Program-made: the position numbers and the translations under genes
From: an uncultured Clostridia bacterium
Lineage (GTDB): Bacteria > Bacillota > Clostridia > Christensenellales > Pumilibacteraceae
DNA: 44,580 nucleotides
Direction of reading: 5' to 3'
NCBI GenBank assembly: GCA_947632125.1
Contig: CANRNV010000008.1
Location: forward strand, 1 to 44,580
Part shown: in pieces, positions 22,099 through 30,642 of the stretch
Position numbering within the stretch: the first letter of the stretch is position 1
Layout of the letters: every line of letters begins with the position of its first letter
The notes under the pieces: model-generated
Told to the model about the DNA's origin: nothing
Seen by the model: only the letters and a program-made list of their open reading frames with translations
Databases searched by the model: none

Positions 22099-23889
22099 TT
22101 ATTTAATAGGTTCGAAGTCTGCGGCTCCGTGTTTGCAAAGCGGGCAAACGAAGTCGTCGGGCAATTCGTCGCCCTCATAGACATAGCCGCAGATCTTGCA
22201 CACAAAGCCCTTTTTGCCCTCGGTTTTGGGCGCGGGTTTAACGTACTTATGGTAGTAAGCGTAAGTCATAGACTCGACGCCGCTTATCACACGCGACTCG
22301 GTGACCGAGCAAATGAACATACCGTGCGTACCGAGGTCGATGTAATTTTCCACTTTGAGCGACATGAACGAATTGATATATCTCGGCAAAAAGGCGAGCC
22401 CATTGTCCGATTTGAGCGGCTTAAAGCCCTCGAACTTGTCGACATTGCGTCCGCTCTCAAAGCCGAACCGCTCGAAAATCGAAAAAGGCGCATCGGTGGA
22501 CAGACAATTGAGGTTCATCTTGCCCGTCTGCTTGATCACGTGGTGCGAATAGTTCTCCTTGTTTATGGATACCGCTATGCGATTGGGCGAGCTCGTGAGC
22601 TGACTGACCGTGTTTACAATAAGCCCGTTGTCCCGCTTTCCGTCATTGGAAGTTACGACATACACGCCATAGCCAATGTTGTGCAAGGCATTGAGGTCGT
22701 TCTTATTGGCGGTTTCGTCGTGCTGAGCAAGGTAATCGCGGCAAAGCTCGTCGCTCAGCTGCTCGATCTGCAATTTGCTCTCGTCACCGAGCGCGGAATT
22801 TATCTTTACCGTCGGCTCGACAAACGTGAGGTTTTTGCACCCTTCGAGCATCCCCTTCATCACCTTGGCGGCAAGCGGCGCCCAGCTTCCGTTCTCGATA
22901 AACGCAACCGTCCTGCCTTGAAAAGCCCGCTCGGTGAGGTGCTCGATAAAGTCACGCATAAACGGGAATATGCCCGCATTGTAGGTGGTGGTGGCAAGCA
23001 CGATCCTGCCGTAGCGGAACGCGTCCTCGACAGCCTCCGCCATGTCGCAACGAGCGAGGTCGTGTACTTCGACCTTGGGACAGCCCTTAGCTCTCAGCCT
23101 GTTTTCGAGCAGTTCCACCGCCTTTTTGGTGTTGCCGTACACCGAGGTGTAGGCAATGACAATGCCGTCCGACTCTATCCCGTACGACGACCAGGTGTCG
23201 TATAAGCCGAGATAGTACGACAAATTCTCGCTTAAAACCGGTCCGTGCAACGGGCAAATCGTCCTTATGTCGAGCGCAGCCGCCTTTTTAAGCAAAGCTT
23301 GGACCTGAGCGCCGTACTTGCCCACTATGCCGAAGTAATACCGCCTCGCCTCGCACGCCCAATCCTCGCTTACGTCGTTAGCCCCGAACTTGCCGAAGCC
23401 GTCCGCCGAGAACAACACCTTGTCGAAGCTGTCGTAAGTCACAATGACCTCGGGCCAATGCACCATGGGCGCGGTCACAAAGGTCAGGGTGTGCTTGCCG
23501 AGCGCGAGAGTGTCGTTTTCACCCACGACGACGCGCCTGTCGGCAAAGTCGGTCCCGAAGAAGTTTTTCATCATATTGAACGCCTTGACCGACGAAACGA
23601 TCTTCGCCTTGGGATAGCTCTTCATAAAGTTCACTATGTTAGCCGAGTGGTCTGGCTCCATGTGCTGAACGACAAGATAGTCGGGCTTGCGTCCCGAAAG
23701 CACGTTTTGAATATTGTCGAGCCATTCGTGCGTAAAACGAATGTCCACCGTGTCCATTATGGCGATCTTCTCGTCGATCACGGCGTAGGAATTGTACGCC
23801 ATACCGTTTGGAACTACGTACTGACCCTCGAACAGATCTATTTGGTGGTCGTTTACGCCAATATACTTGATATCATCGGTTATCTTCAT
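22099..23889 (-). CDS. Flavodiiron protein fused to flavin reductase and rubredoxin (FprA-Hrb fusion)
   Basis: This 596-residue cytoplasmic protein is fused from four modules. A metallo-beta-lactamase-like diiron domain spans about 1-245, with ligands H76-x-E78-x-D80-H81, VHWPE, the ADGFG aspartate and the PLHGP histidine. A flavodoxin domain follows at 250-390 ('YTSVYGNTKKAVELL'), then a flavin-reductase-like domain at 405-545, then a rubredoxin at 555-596 (CKICGYVYEG and CPLCKHG). In Moorella the last two modules form a separate protein, Hrb, which feeds electrons to FprA. Here one chain could take NAD(P)H electrons to reduce oxygen or nitric oxide. The start at 23889 is set by AAAAGGAC. 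It gives protection against oxygen or nitrosative stress in an anaerobe. Confidence 0.93.
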   Translation of the reverse strand: MKITDDIKYIGVNDHQIDLFEGQYVVPNGMAYNSYAVIDEKIAIMDTVDIRFTHEWLDNIQNVLSGRKPDYLVVQHMEPDHSANIVNFMKSYPKAKIVSSVKAFNMMKNFFGTDFADRRVVVGENDTLALGKHTLTFVTAPMVHWPEVIVTYDSFDKVLFSADGFGKFGANDVSEDWACEARRYYFGIVGKYGAQVQALLKKAAALDIRTICPLHGPVLSENLSYYLGLYDTWSSYGIESDGIVIAYTSVYGNTKKAVELLENRLRAKGCPKVEVHDLARCDMAEAVEDAFRYGRIVLATTTYNAGIFPFMRDFIEHLTERAFQGRTVAFIENGSWAPLAAKVMKGMLEGCKNLTFVEPTVKINSALGDESKLQIEQLSDELCRDYLAQHDETANKNDLNALHNIGYGVYVVTSNDGKRDNGLIVNTVSQLTSSPNRIAVSINKENYSHHVIKQTGKMNLNCLSTDAPFSIFERFGFESGRNVDKFEGFKPLKSDNGLAFLPRYINSFMSLKVENYIDLGTHGMFICSVTESRVISGVESMTYAYYHKYVKPAPKTEGKKGFVCKICGYVYEGDELPDDFVCPLCKHGAADFEPIK

Positions 23890-23909
23890 ATTGTCCTTTT
23901 CCCTCATTC

Positions 23910-23957
23910 GGTAAAGCCGTTTGGATTTATTCCGCTTTCGGCGAAATACGGCTTACC
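23910..23957. repeat. Long hairpin between recR and the flavodiiron gene
   Basis: GGTAAAGCCGT and ACGGCTTACC pair (one bulge) around a 27-base interior containing CCGCTTTCGGCG. There is no T-run, so it may be an mRNA processing or leader structure rather than a terminator. Confidence 0.4.
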
Positions 23958-23980
23958 CCATATCCGCTTTATTTATTCGC

Positions 23981-24565
23981 CTATATTTCCGTCCTACCGT
24001 CGAGCGCCCTTTCAAGCGTGACTTCGTCGGCATACTCTATGTCGCTGCCCATGCTTATCCCTTGGGCAAGGCGCGTCACCTTTATCCCGAACGGTTTAAT
24101 TAGCTTAGCGAGGTACGTCGCCGTGACCTCGCCCTCCACGTCGGGATTGGTCGCCATTATCACCTCTTTCACTCCGTCGAGGCGACGAAAAAGGCTCTTT
24201 ATGTTGAGGTCGTCGGCAGAACGCCCCTCGAGCGGATTGAGCGTGCCGTGCAAAACGTGATATACGCCCGTATACGACCCGCTCTTGTCGAGCGCAATGA
24301 CGTCTTTGGGGTACGAAACGACGCAGATGATCGACTTATCCCTATGTGCGCATATGTCGCAAACCTCGTTTTCGGTGAAGTTTCCACATTCGGTGCACAT
24401 ATGCACGTTCGTTTTTACCGCCTGCATGGCGTCGCAAAAGTCCTTTACCTCGGCTTCGCTCATGTCGATGACCGCATACGCAAAGCGTTGCGCCGTCTTT
24501 ATTCCGACGCCCGGGAGCGACGAAAACTTGCCTATCAGCTTGGTTATGCTGCTCGGTTGCTTCAT
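23981..24565 (-). CDS. recR: Recombination mediator RecR
   Basis: This 194-residue protein has a helix-hairpin-helix N-terminus ('LIGKFSSLPGVGIKTAQRFAY'), a C4 zinc finger (CTECGNFTENEVCDIC) at about 57-72, and a Toprim domain ('ICVVSYPKDVIALDKSG', 'TNPDVEGEVTA'). It acts with RecO (and RecF) to load RecA at gaps. It is the third gene of the dnaX-ybaB-recR operon, its start following the ybaB stop by one base. Confidence 0.97.
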   Translation of the reverse strand: MKQPSSITKLIGKFSSLPGVGIKTAQRFAYAVIDMSEAEVKDFCDAMQAVKTNVHMCTECGNFTENEVCDICAHRDKSIICVVSYPKDVIALDKSGSYTGVYHVLHGTLNPLEGRSADDLNIKSLFRRLDGVKEVIMATNPDVEGEVTATYLAKLIKPFGIKVTRLAQGISMGSDIEYADEVTLERALDGRTEI

Positions 24566-24566
24566 C

Positions 24567-24893
24567 TTACATCAACCCGCCCATGCCGCTCGGCATAAGT
24601 TCGGCTTCGAGCTCCTCGGCTGCGGCAAAAGCTTCGTTGTACGCCGCCAAAATGAGGTCCTCGAGCATTTCGAGGTCGTCAAGGTCGACCGCTTCGGGCT
24701 TTATCGTGAGGCGTTGCAGCCTCTTTTTGCCGTCTATCGTAACCGTAACGAGCCCGCCGCCGCTCTCACCCGTAAGTTCGGTGTCCTCGAGCTCGGCTTG
24801 CGCCGCCGCCATCTGCTCTTGAAGCTTTTGAGCCTGCTTCATCATGGCTTGCATATTCATTCCGCCGCCATATCCTCCGCCGTATTTTGCCAT
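24567..24893 (-). CDS. ybaB: Nucleoid-associated protein, YbaB/EbfC family
   Basis: This 108-residue protein has a glycine- and methionine-rich N-terminus ('GGGYGGGMNMQAMMKQAQKL') typical of the family and the helical 'LQEQMAAAQAELE' segment. These are followed by the 'VTVTIDGKKRLQRLTIKPEAVD' beta region. YbaB/EbfC is a DNA-binding dimer encoded between dnaX and recR in many bacteria. A GGAGGA site precedes the start. Confidence 0.95.
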   Translation of the reverse strand: MAKYGGGYGGGMNMQAMMKQAQKLQEQMAAAQAELEDTELTGESGGGLVTVTIDGKKRLQRLTIKPEAVDLDDLEMLEDLILAAYNEAFAAAEELEAELMPSGMGGLM

Positions 24894-24910
24894 TTATATA
24901 TCCTCCAAAA

Positions 24911-26410
24911 CTATTTTACTATATTAACGGGCACGTCCTTGCCCACCATCGCTTTGAGCCGCTCGAGTTCCTTGTCCTTATCGACGGCGGTTCGCTTGTC
25001 GATCCGCAGTTTGTAGCCTATGTTGTATGTGGTAAACGCCCGGTTGATGGCGTCGATCGTGCTTTCGGAACAAAAGTCCATATAGTCGTCGCCGCACCAC
25101 ACGATAAACTCGCCGTTCTTTATCTCGAAGTCGGTGTGATTGCCGACGAGCGTTTGAAGCCGAAGCGATTCGTTCATTCGCATATAGCTTATCACCTTGC
25201 CCCACGCCATGGGCGCCGACATCTTTAAGTCGACGGCGGGCGGCGGCGCGACGGGTTCCTTGCTTTCGCCTTGCGACTTGGCGGGCACAAAGCCCCGCTC
25301 CAACCTCGCGATACGCTCTTCGAGAGCCGAAATGTCGGTTACGGCGAGTTTGCACGCCCTTATGCAAGCCGTTTCCAGCACTATGCGCGGGCTTATCGAG
25401 TATCTGAGTTCGCTGTCGAGCGAAGAAAACAGGGTGATTACGGTCGTAAGGAAGTCGTCGGATACGACGCCGAGGTCCTGCTTCATCAATGCCAAGTGCT
25501 CCTCGGTTTCGACAAGCAGCTTTGGAGCCGACCTAAGCAGCATGAGGTCCCGAGCGTAGTAAGCAAGTTCCTTGGCAATGAGCCCCATGCTCTTCCCCGA
25601 GGTGGCAAGTTCGTCGATCGCGTTAAAGCACCCGCCCGCATCCGAAGCGGCTATGCACAGAAAAAGTTTGCGAATCTTGCCTCTGTCCACCCCGCCGAGC
25701 GCGTTGAGCGCCTCGTCGTAAGTGAGTTTCCCCTGCGAAAACGAAAGGCAGGTGTCGGCAATGGAAAGGGCATCTCGCACCGAGCCCTCCGCCGCCGACG
25801 CGATGTACCTTACGGCGTCGAGGTCGTACTTCTTGCCCTCGGCGTCGTAGATCTTCGATATCAAAGCGGCGATCTCCTCCACCGAAACGAGCCTGAAATC
25901 AAAGCGCATACACCTCGAAAGTATGGTGGCGGGCAGCTTATGCGCCTCGGTCGTCGCCAAAATAAACACGGCGTGGCTCGGCGGCTCCTCAAGCGTTTTA
26001 AGCAATGCGTTGAACGCGCTGCCCGTAAGCATATGCACCTCGTCGATGATATAGATCTTGTACTTGCCGTTGACCGGCGGATAGTTGACCTTTTCCCTTA
26101 TCTCCCTCGCATCGTCCACGCCGTTGTTGCTGGCGGCGTCGATTTCGAGAATATCCATGTTGGGGGAAGAGAGCGCCTTGCACACCTCGCACTCACCGCA
26201 CGGCGAGCCGTCCACGGGATGCAAGCAATTGATCGCCCGAGCGAAAATTCGAGCGCAGGTCGTCTTGCCCACGCCTCGACTGCCCGTAAAAAGATAGGCA
26301 TGACCTATCCTGCCCGTTTCTATTTGGTTGACGAGCGTCTTGGTGACGTGCTCTTGACCTATGACCGACTCAAAACTTGTCGGTCGGAATTTCCTGTAAA
26401 GCGACGACAT
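24911..26410 (-). CDS. dnaX: DNA polymerase III subunit gamma/tau
   Basis: This 499-residue clamp-loader ATPase has Walker A 'GSRGVGKTT' near residue 45, a C4 zinc module ('CLHPVDGSPCGECEVC'), Walker B 'IIDEVHML', and SRC finger 'ILSRCMRFDF'. Domain III and a proline-containing linker ('VAPPPAVDLKMSAP') lead to a shorter C-terminal domain. It loads the beta sliding clamp onto primed DNA. The ribosome binding site is GAGGTGAT, with a promoter between it and the upstream metal exporter gene. Length is normal for Clostridia. Confidence 0.96.
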   Translation of the reverse strand: MSSLYRKFRPTSFESVIGQEHVTKTLVNQIETGRIGHAYLFTGSRGVGKTTCARIFARAINCLHPVDGSPCGECEVCKALSSPNMDILEIDAASNNGVDDAREIREKVNYPPVNGKYKIYIIDEVHMLTGSAFNALLKTLEEPPSHAVFILATTEAHKLPATILSRCMRFDFRLVSVEEIAALISKIYDAEGKKYDLDAVRYIASAAEGSVRDALSIADTCLSFSQGKLTYDEALNALGGVDRGKIRKLFLCIAASDAGGCFNAIDELATSGKSMGLIAKELAYYARDLMLLRSAPKLLVETEEHLALMKQDLGVVSDDFLTTVITLFSSLDSELRYSISPRIVLETACIRACKLAVTDISALEERIARLERGFVPAKSQGESKEPVAPPPAVDLKMSAPMAWGKVISYMRMNESLRLQTLVGNHTDFEIKNGEFIVWCGDDYMDFCSESTIDAINRAFTTYNIGYKLRIDKRTAVDKDKELERLKAMVGKDVPVNIVK

Positions 26411-26427
26411 AAATCACCTCGCATAAT

Positions 26428-26456
26428 ATTTTACATTAACTCGAACTCTTTGTCAA
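26428..26456 (-). promoter_or_regulatory. Promoter of the dnaX-ybaB-recR operon
   Basis: TTGACA (26451-26456) and TAAAAT (26428-26433) on the minus strand, 17-base spacer, directly after the stop codon of the upstream exporter. Confidence 0.75.
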
Positions 26457-26457
26457 C

Positions 26458-27387
26458 CTAAAAGAGCCTACTTATGCCCGTTACCGCCATTCCGACGGCG
26501 ACCGAAAGGGCAAACAGCAGTCCGATGACGAGCAGCGTGTCCTTGATGTCCTTGTTTTCCTTTATCAGCACGGCAAGCCCCAGCCCCGCCGATACGCAAA
26601 GCCCGCTTACCGCCCCGCCGAGCGACAACGTGCCTATGGCGTACATACGCGCTATTATCACGCTCGCCCCGCAGTTGGGTATAAGCCCCACCAAGGCGGC
26701 AAAGAGCGGTTGCAGCCACACTATCTTCGACATAAACGCTTCGAGCGAATCACCTACTTTGTATATGATGAGCCCAAACACGATGTTGACAATAAGTATG
26801 TACAAAAAGGTGGTGAGGGCGTGTCGGAGCGGGTGAAGCACAAAGCGTTTGACGGCGTTCTTTCTGAAAAGCCTCTTTTCCTCCTTGCTTTCCTCGCTCT
26901 CGTCGTGCTCGTGACAGTGCCCGCACTCGTCGTCGGGACCAACGACGTGATGGTGACAGCCCACCGCGCTGACGTGCTCGTTGGCTTCGGCGAGTTCCCT
27001 CTTTCGCATAAAAAAATTGACGACGTAGCCCACTGTTATCGCATACGTCACCTTGATGATAAGCAGCGGAACAAGCTTGCCTATCGCCGAAAAGTCGCTT
27101 AAAAGCACCGCCACCGCCTCGTCGGACGTCGAAAGGTATACCGCAAGCAACGTGCCGAGCGCGATCGCTCTGCCCGTATAAAGCTTGGTCGCCACCACGC
27201 TGAAACCGCATTGCGGAATGACGCCCACTCCCGCCCCGATCAGCGGGCTCAGCTTGCCCTTGAGTAGCTTGGATGGTATCTTGGACGACACCGTATGCTC
27301 CAAAACCTCGATAAGCACGTACACGAGTATCAAAAGCGGCAGCATATACAGCGACTCGATAAGCGCGTCGGTCAATACGTCGATCAT
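26458..27387 (-). CDS. Putative 10-TM heavy-metal exporter (ArsP_2 family)
   Basis: This 309-residue membrane protein has two inverted repeats of five helices, each with a conserved signature ('GVIPQCGFSVVATKLY' near residue 55 and 'GLIPNCGASVIIARMY' near residue 237). A cytoplasmic loop in the middle is rich in His, Cys and acidic residues (VGCHHHVVGPDD, then CGHCHEHDE) and could bind metal. It belongs to the putative 10TM metal exporter family, annotated variously as arsenic efflux or manganese transporter. The start has no Shine-Dalgarno sequence. The metal specificity is not known. Confidence 0.82.
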   Translation of the reverse strand: MIDVLTDALIESLYMLPLLILVYVLIEVLEHTVSSKIPSKLLKGKLSPLIGAGVGVIPQCGFSVVATKLYTGRAIALGTLLAVYLSTSDEAVAVLLSDFSAIGKLVPLLIIKVTYAITVGYVVNFFMRKRELAEANEHVSAVGCHHHVVGPDDECGHCHEHDESEESKEEKRLFRKNAVKRFVLHPLRHALTTFLYILIVNIVFGLIIYKVGDSLEAFMSKIVWLQPLFAALVGLIPNCGASVIIARMYAIGTLSLGGAVSGLCVSAGLGLAVLIKENKDIKDTLLVIGLLFALSVAVGMAVTGISRLF

Positions 27388-27394
27388 AACTTAT

Positions 27395-27437
27395 ATTTTA
27401 CCACAAAAATTATAAAAATCAATACCTTAATTGTAAA
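27395..27437 (-). promoter_or_regulatory. Overlapping promoters of the metal exporter
   Basis: Two arrangements fit on the minus strand. TTTACA (27432-27437) with TATAAT (27409-27414), 17 bases apart, gives a leader of about 14 bases. TTGATT (27417-27422) with TAAAAT (27395-27400), 16 bases apart, would start transcription at the ATG. No ribosome binding site lies between either and the ATG. Confidence 0.55.
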
Positions 27438-27449
27438 TTTTTACTCGAT

Positions 27450-28166
27450 TTACCCGTTTTCTATGCCCAAAGTCAAGTCCTTGACGATCTCGCTCGCCAT
27501 AATAAGACCGACTACGGGCGGCACAAACGCCACGCTTCCCACCACTCGCCTTGCTCCGCTTTCGTTTTCGGGCGATAGAGGCGGCTCCTTGGAGTAGACG
27601 ACCTTCAAGCTTTCCACCCCGCGCTTATTCAGCTCCCGCCTCATAGTGCGAGCGAGCGGGCACACCGAGGTCTTGTAGATGTCGGCGACCTCGAACAATG
27701 TGGGGCTGAGCTTGTTTCCCGCCCCCATCGAACTTATCACGGGCGTTCCGCTCTCCTTGGCTTTAAGGACAATGGCGATCTTCGCCGTCACCGTATCGAC
27801 GGCGTCGGCTACGTAGTCGTAACACTTAAAATCGAACCTGTCTTGCGTTTCGGGCAAGAAAAACAGGTTGTAAGTCCTTACGACGCAGCTCGGATTAATG
27901 TCGTAAATGCGCTGCTTGGCGACGTCGACCTTGAACTTTCCCACCGAACTGTCCGTAGCGTATATCTGCCGATTGATGTTGCTTTGCGAGATCCTGTCGC
28001 TGTCGATAAGGTCGATTGCCCCCACTCCCGAGCGTGCGAGCGCCTCGGCGACATAGCCGCCCACGCCGCCTATCCCGAAAACGGCAACTCGACTAGCCGC
28101 AAGCTTTTCCATCGCGCTTTTGCCGAGAAGCAGTTCGGTCCTTAAAAATCGTTCGTCCGTTGGCAT
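27450..28166 (-). CDS. tcdA: tRNA threonylcarbamoyladenosine dehydratase
   Basis: This 238-residue E1-like enzyme has 'VFGIGGVGGYVAEALARSGVG', 'IDLIDSDRISQSNINRQI', and the 'DAVDTVTAKIAI' block. It cyclises the t6A modification at position 37 of tRNAs to ct6A. It is the last gene of a five-gene operon, starting immediately after the ligase stop (TAGATG). Its role in the unit may be incidental, as tcdA often co-occurs with unrelated genes. Confidence 0.93.
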   Translation of the reverse strand: MPTDERFLRTELLLGKSAMEKLAASRVAVFGIGGVGGYVAEALARSGVGAIDLIDSDRISQSNINRQIYATDSSVGKFKVDVAKQRIYDINPSCVVRTYNLFFLPETQDRFDFKCYDYVADAVDTVTAKIAIVLKAKESGTPVISSMGAGNKLSPTLFEVADIYKTSVCPLARTMRRELNKRGVESLKVVYSKEPPLSPENESGARRVVGSVAFVPPVVGLIMASEIVKDLTLGIENG

Positions 28167-29711
28167 CTATTTAAGCAATTTGCGATCGACCTTGCCGATC
28201 GCGTTAAGCGGCAGAGTGCGAAATTCGATGACCTTGGGCACGGCATAGACGATGAGTTTGGCTTTGCACTCGTCCATCACCTTTTGCCTAAGCTGCTCTT
28301 CGTCCGCCTCGTCCGTCTTTTCCACGAAAAGCTTTACCACCTCGCCCTTCGTTTCGTCGGGTATGCCTATCGCCGCGACGTTTTTCACTCCGTCGAGCTT
28401 TACGACGAGTTTTTCGATCTCGGAGGGGAATACGGGCACGCCGCTGACCTTTATCATGTTCTTGACGCGCTGCTTAAAAAACAAGTAGCCGTCGGGGTCG
28501 AGATAGCATAGGTCGCCCGTAAAAAGCCAATCCTCGCCGCACAGCTTCTTTATCGGCGTTTCGTCGGTGCCGTAGTAACCGAGCATCAAAAGCGGAGTGC
28601 GGATACACAGCTCGCCCACCTCGAACGGCGGAAGCTTCTTCGTCCCGTCCGTTATGCACAGTTCGGTGTCGGGGATGGGATAGCCCGCGCTCCCCTCCCG
28701 GTCGTACTTGTTGTTCGTGACGGCGCAAACGGTGACCGTTTCGGTCAGTCCGTAGCCGACATGCAGCTTAGCCGAACTTCCGCCTTGGACGAGCGCCTTG
28801 TTGAAGCGTTCGACAAGCTCTTCGGGAGCCGAATCGCCTCCCACGTAGCAGTCCTTTACGCTGCTCAGGTCGGCTTCCGCCAATTTGTCGCACGCAAGCA
28901 GTTTGATGAACATTGCGGGCACGCCCGTAATAATGTTGACCTTTTCCTTTTCGACCGCTTTAAGCATGCTTTTGGCGTTGAATTTTAAGGTCATGACGCT
29001 CGTTAAGCACTGCGTCATGCACATATGCAAATTCATGCACAGTCCGAAGCCGTGGAATATGGGCAGAACCGAATACATGGCTGTGTAATTTTTTACCGGC
29101 TCGCTCAAAAAGAAGTCTATGTGACTGCACAGTCCGTTGAACGCCTCGTCCGAATGCATGATTATCTTGGGATCGCCCGTCGTTCCGCCGCTCGGCAAGA
29201 ATATCGCTCTGCCCGTCGAGGTTCGTTGCGACCCTACAAGCGGCTCGTAGGCAAAGAGGCTTTCGAACTTGCCGCTTATCTTGCCTATCTTCTTGCGATT
29301 GGTAAGCCTATAGTACAGCTTGGCAATGCCGCCCATAAAGTAACTCGAATCGGATACGAGCATTTTGCAATCGAGGTTTTTGCGCTCCTCGTACAGGTCG
29401 TAGGTTATGAGCAACTTGCTGCCCACTTTCTCCATGCTTTTGACCAAGCCGTCCTTTTTTATCAGCGGATGGACGAGGTTCGCCGTCGCCCCGAGCTTGT
29501 TGACGGCGTAAAGGGCGATTGCCGCGCTCGGACTGTTGGGAACGCACAGCGTAACCACGTCGTCCCGCTTTACGAGCCCGTTAAGTCCGTAAGCCGCACG
29601 ATCGACAAGATCGAGCAGGCGAGAAAATTTGATTCTTCCGCCGTAAAAGACCATAGCCGTCTTGTCGGGATTTTTCAAAGCGCATTGACGAAAACTTTCG
29701 TACATGGTCAT
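28167..29711 (-). CDS. AMP-forming acyl-CoA synthetase/ligase family protein
   Basis: This 514-residue ANL-superfamily enzyme has the adenylate motif 'PSGGTTGDPK' near residue 170. Further on are 'YGLTETV', 'LFTGDLCYLDPDGYLFFKQR', and a C-terminal 'NAIGKVDRKLLK' catalytic lysine. It activates a carboxylic acid as an acyl-adenylate and probably passes it to CoA or a carrier protein. Similarity in layout to fatty-acid and aryl ligases does not fix the substrate. It is in an operon with a DUF1624 acyltransferase (20 bases upstream) and tcdA. A GGAGAG site precedes the start. Confidence 0.88.
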   Translation of the reverse strand: MTMYESFRQCALKNPDKTAMVFYGGRIKFSRLLDLVDRAAYGLNGLVKRDDVVTLCVPNSPSAAIALYAVNKLGATANLVHPLIKKDGLVKSMEKVGSKLLITYDLYEERKNLDCKMLVSDSSYFMGGIAKLYYRLTNRKKIGKISGKFESLFAYEPLVGSQRTSTGRAIFLPSGGTTGDPKIIMHSDEAFNGLCSHIDFFLSEPVKNYTAMYSVLPIFHGFGLCMNLHMCMTQCLTSVMTLKFNAKSMLKAVEKEKVNIITGVPAMFIKLLACDKLAEADLSSVKDCYVGGDSAPEELVERFNKALVQGGSSAKLHVGYGLTETVTVCAVTNNKYDREGSAGYPIPDTELCITDGTKKLPPFEVGELCIRTPLLMLGYYGTDETPIKKLCGEDWLFTGDLCYLDPDGYLFFKQRVKNMIKVSGVPVFPSEIEKLVVKLDGVKNVAAIGIPDETKGEVVKLFVEKTDEADEEQLRQKVMDECKAKLIVYAVPKVIEFRTLPLNAIGKVDRKLLK

Positions 29712-29730
29712 AGTAATTATCTCTCCTTGA

Positions 29731-30639
29731 CTATATTAACATAAACAGCGTCACCACGAAAAGAAGGGCGACCGCCGCCACCTGATGACACACATAGACA
29801 ATAAGCGCGTGCCTGCCCACAAAGCAGATCGGCTTGTTCCACTTGCCGTCGATCGGAGCGGCAAAGTACTTTATCCTATCGTCGTTGTACACGAGCCGCC
29901 CGATAAAGCCGCCGATAAGCACGACCGCCGCCCAGGGCAGAAGCGGCCAATAGTCCGCCCCGCCTATCGACGCGATCCCGCTGTTCGAATTCGGGAAAAT
30001 GTTGACAAAAAACGAGGCAAAAACCGAAAGGCTCTCGTCCTTTATTACGACGTTGGAATTGAATACGTCCCCCTCTATTCCGCCGTAAAAGCAAGCAAAA
30101 TACACGATAAAAAGTATGGCTCCTATCGTCGGAGCGAGATACTTGCCCACCTCGGCGGCTATATGCTTGCCCCTTTCGTCTTTTATCTTCTTTGCCGGCA
30201 ATCCGCCCAAAAAGTCGAACAGGGCGTAAAGCAACATGGCGATGCCGAGCATATGCAACACTCCGAAGTAGATGGAAATTCCGATATTCATGACCTTGTC
30301 GATAAGCACGGTCACGGTCGTCACGGCGCAGGCGACAGCGAGGCACAATACCCCCCTCTTTGCGTTGGACTTTGTAAGCGTGCAGCTTATCCCGCATATC
30401 AAAAAGAACAAAAACAGCACCGGGAAGCGAATACACAGGCGGAAATTGCCGTACCAATAGTTGTCGTTCAGCCACTCGCCTATTCCGTTCCACTTGTCCG
30501 TGCCGAGCATCACTCCGATTTGCGGCATGGCGTACATGGCGACGAACAGCACGTGGTCGATGACCATCAAAATGACGCAGATCCCCCTTATAAAGTCGAG
30601 TTCCCAAAACCGTTTCTTTTTTGAAATCGCTTCGTCCAT
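29731..30639 (-). CDS. DUF1624 membrane acyltransferase (heparan N-acetyltransferase-like)
   Basis: This 302-residue membrane protein has about eight helices. It shows the N-terminal signature 'RFWELDFIRGICVILMVIDHVLF' typical of DUF1624, a family related to heparan-alpha-glucosaminide N-acetyltransferase and other membrane acyltransferases. A helix contains 'GVLHMLGIAMLLYALFDFLG', and the C-terminus has 'GRHALIVYVCHQ', again as in this family. It may transfer an acyl group across the membrane. The neighbouring AMP-ligase could supply activated acyl groups, an inference from co-transcription. Confidence 0.82.
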   Translation of the reverse strand: MDEAISKKKRFWELDFIRGICVILMVIDHVLFVAMYAMPQIGVMLGTDKWNGIGEWLNDNYWYGNFRLCIRFPVLFLFFLICGISCTLTKSNAKRGVLCLAVACAVTTVTVLIDKVMNIGISIYFGVLHMLGIAMLLYALFDFLGGLPAKKIKDERGKHIAAEVGKYLAPTIGAILFIVYFACFYGGIEGDVFNSNVVIKDESLSVFASFFVNIFPNSNSGIASIGGADYWPLLPWAAVVLIGGFIGRLVYNDDRIKYFAAPIDGKWNKPICFVGRHALIVYVCHQVAAVALLFVVTLFMLI

Positions 30640-30642
30640 TGT

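Noticed and set aside
23910..23957. Rho-independent terminator of recR
   Set aside because: The stem is good but no T-run follows on the minus strand.
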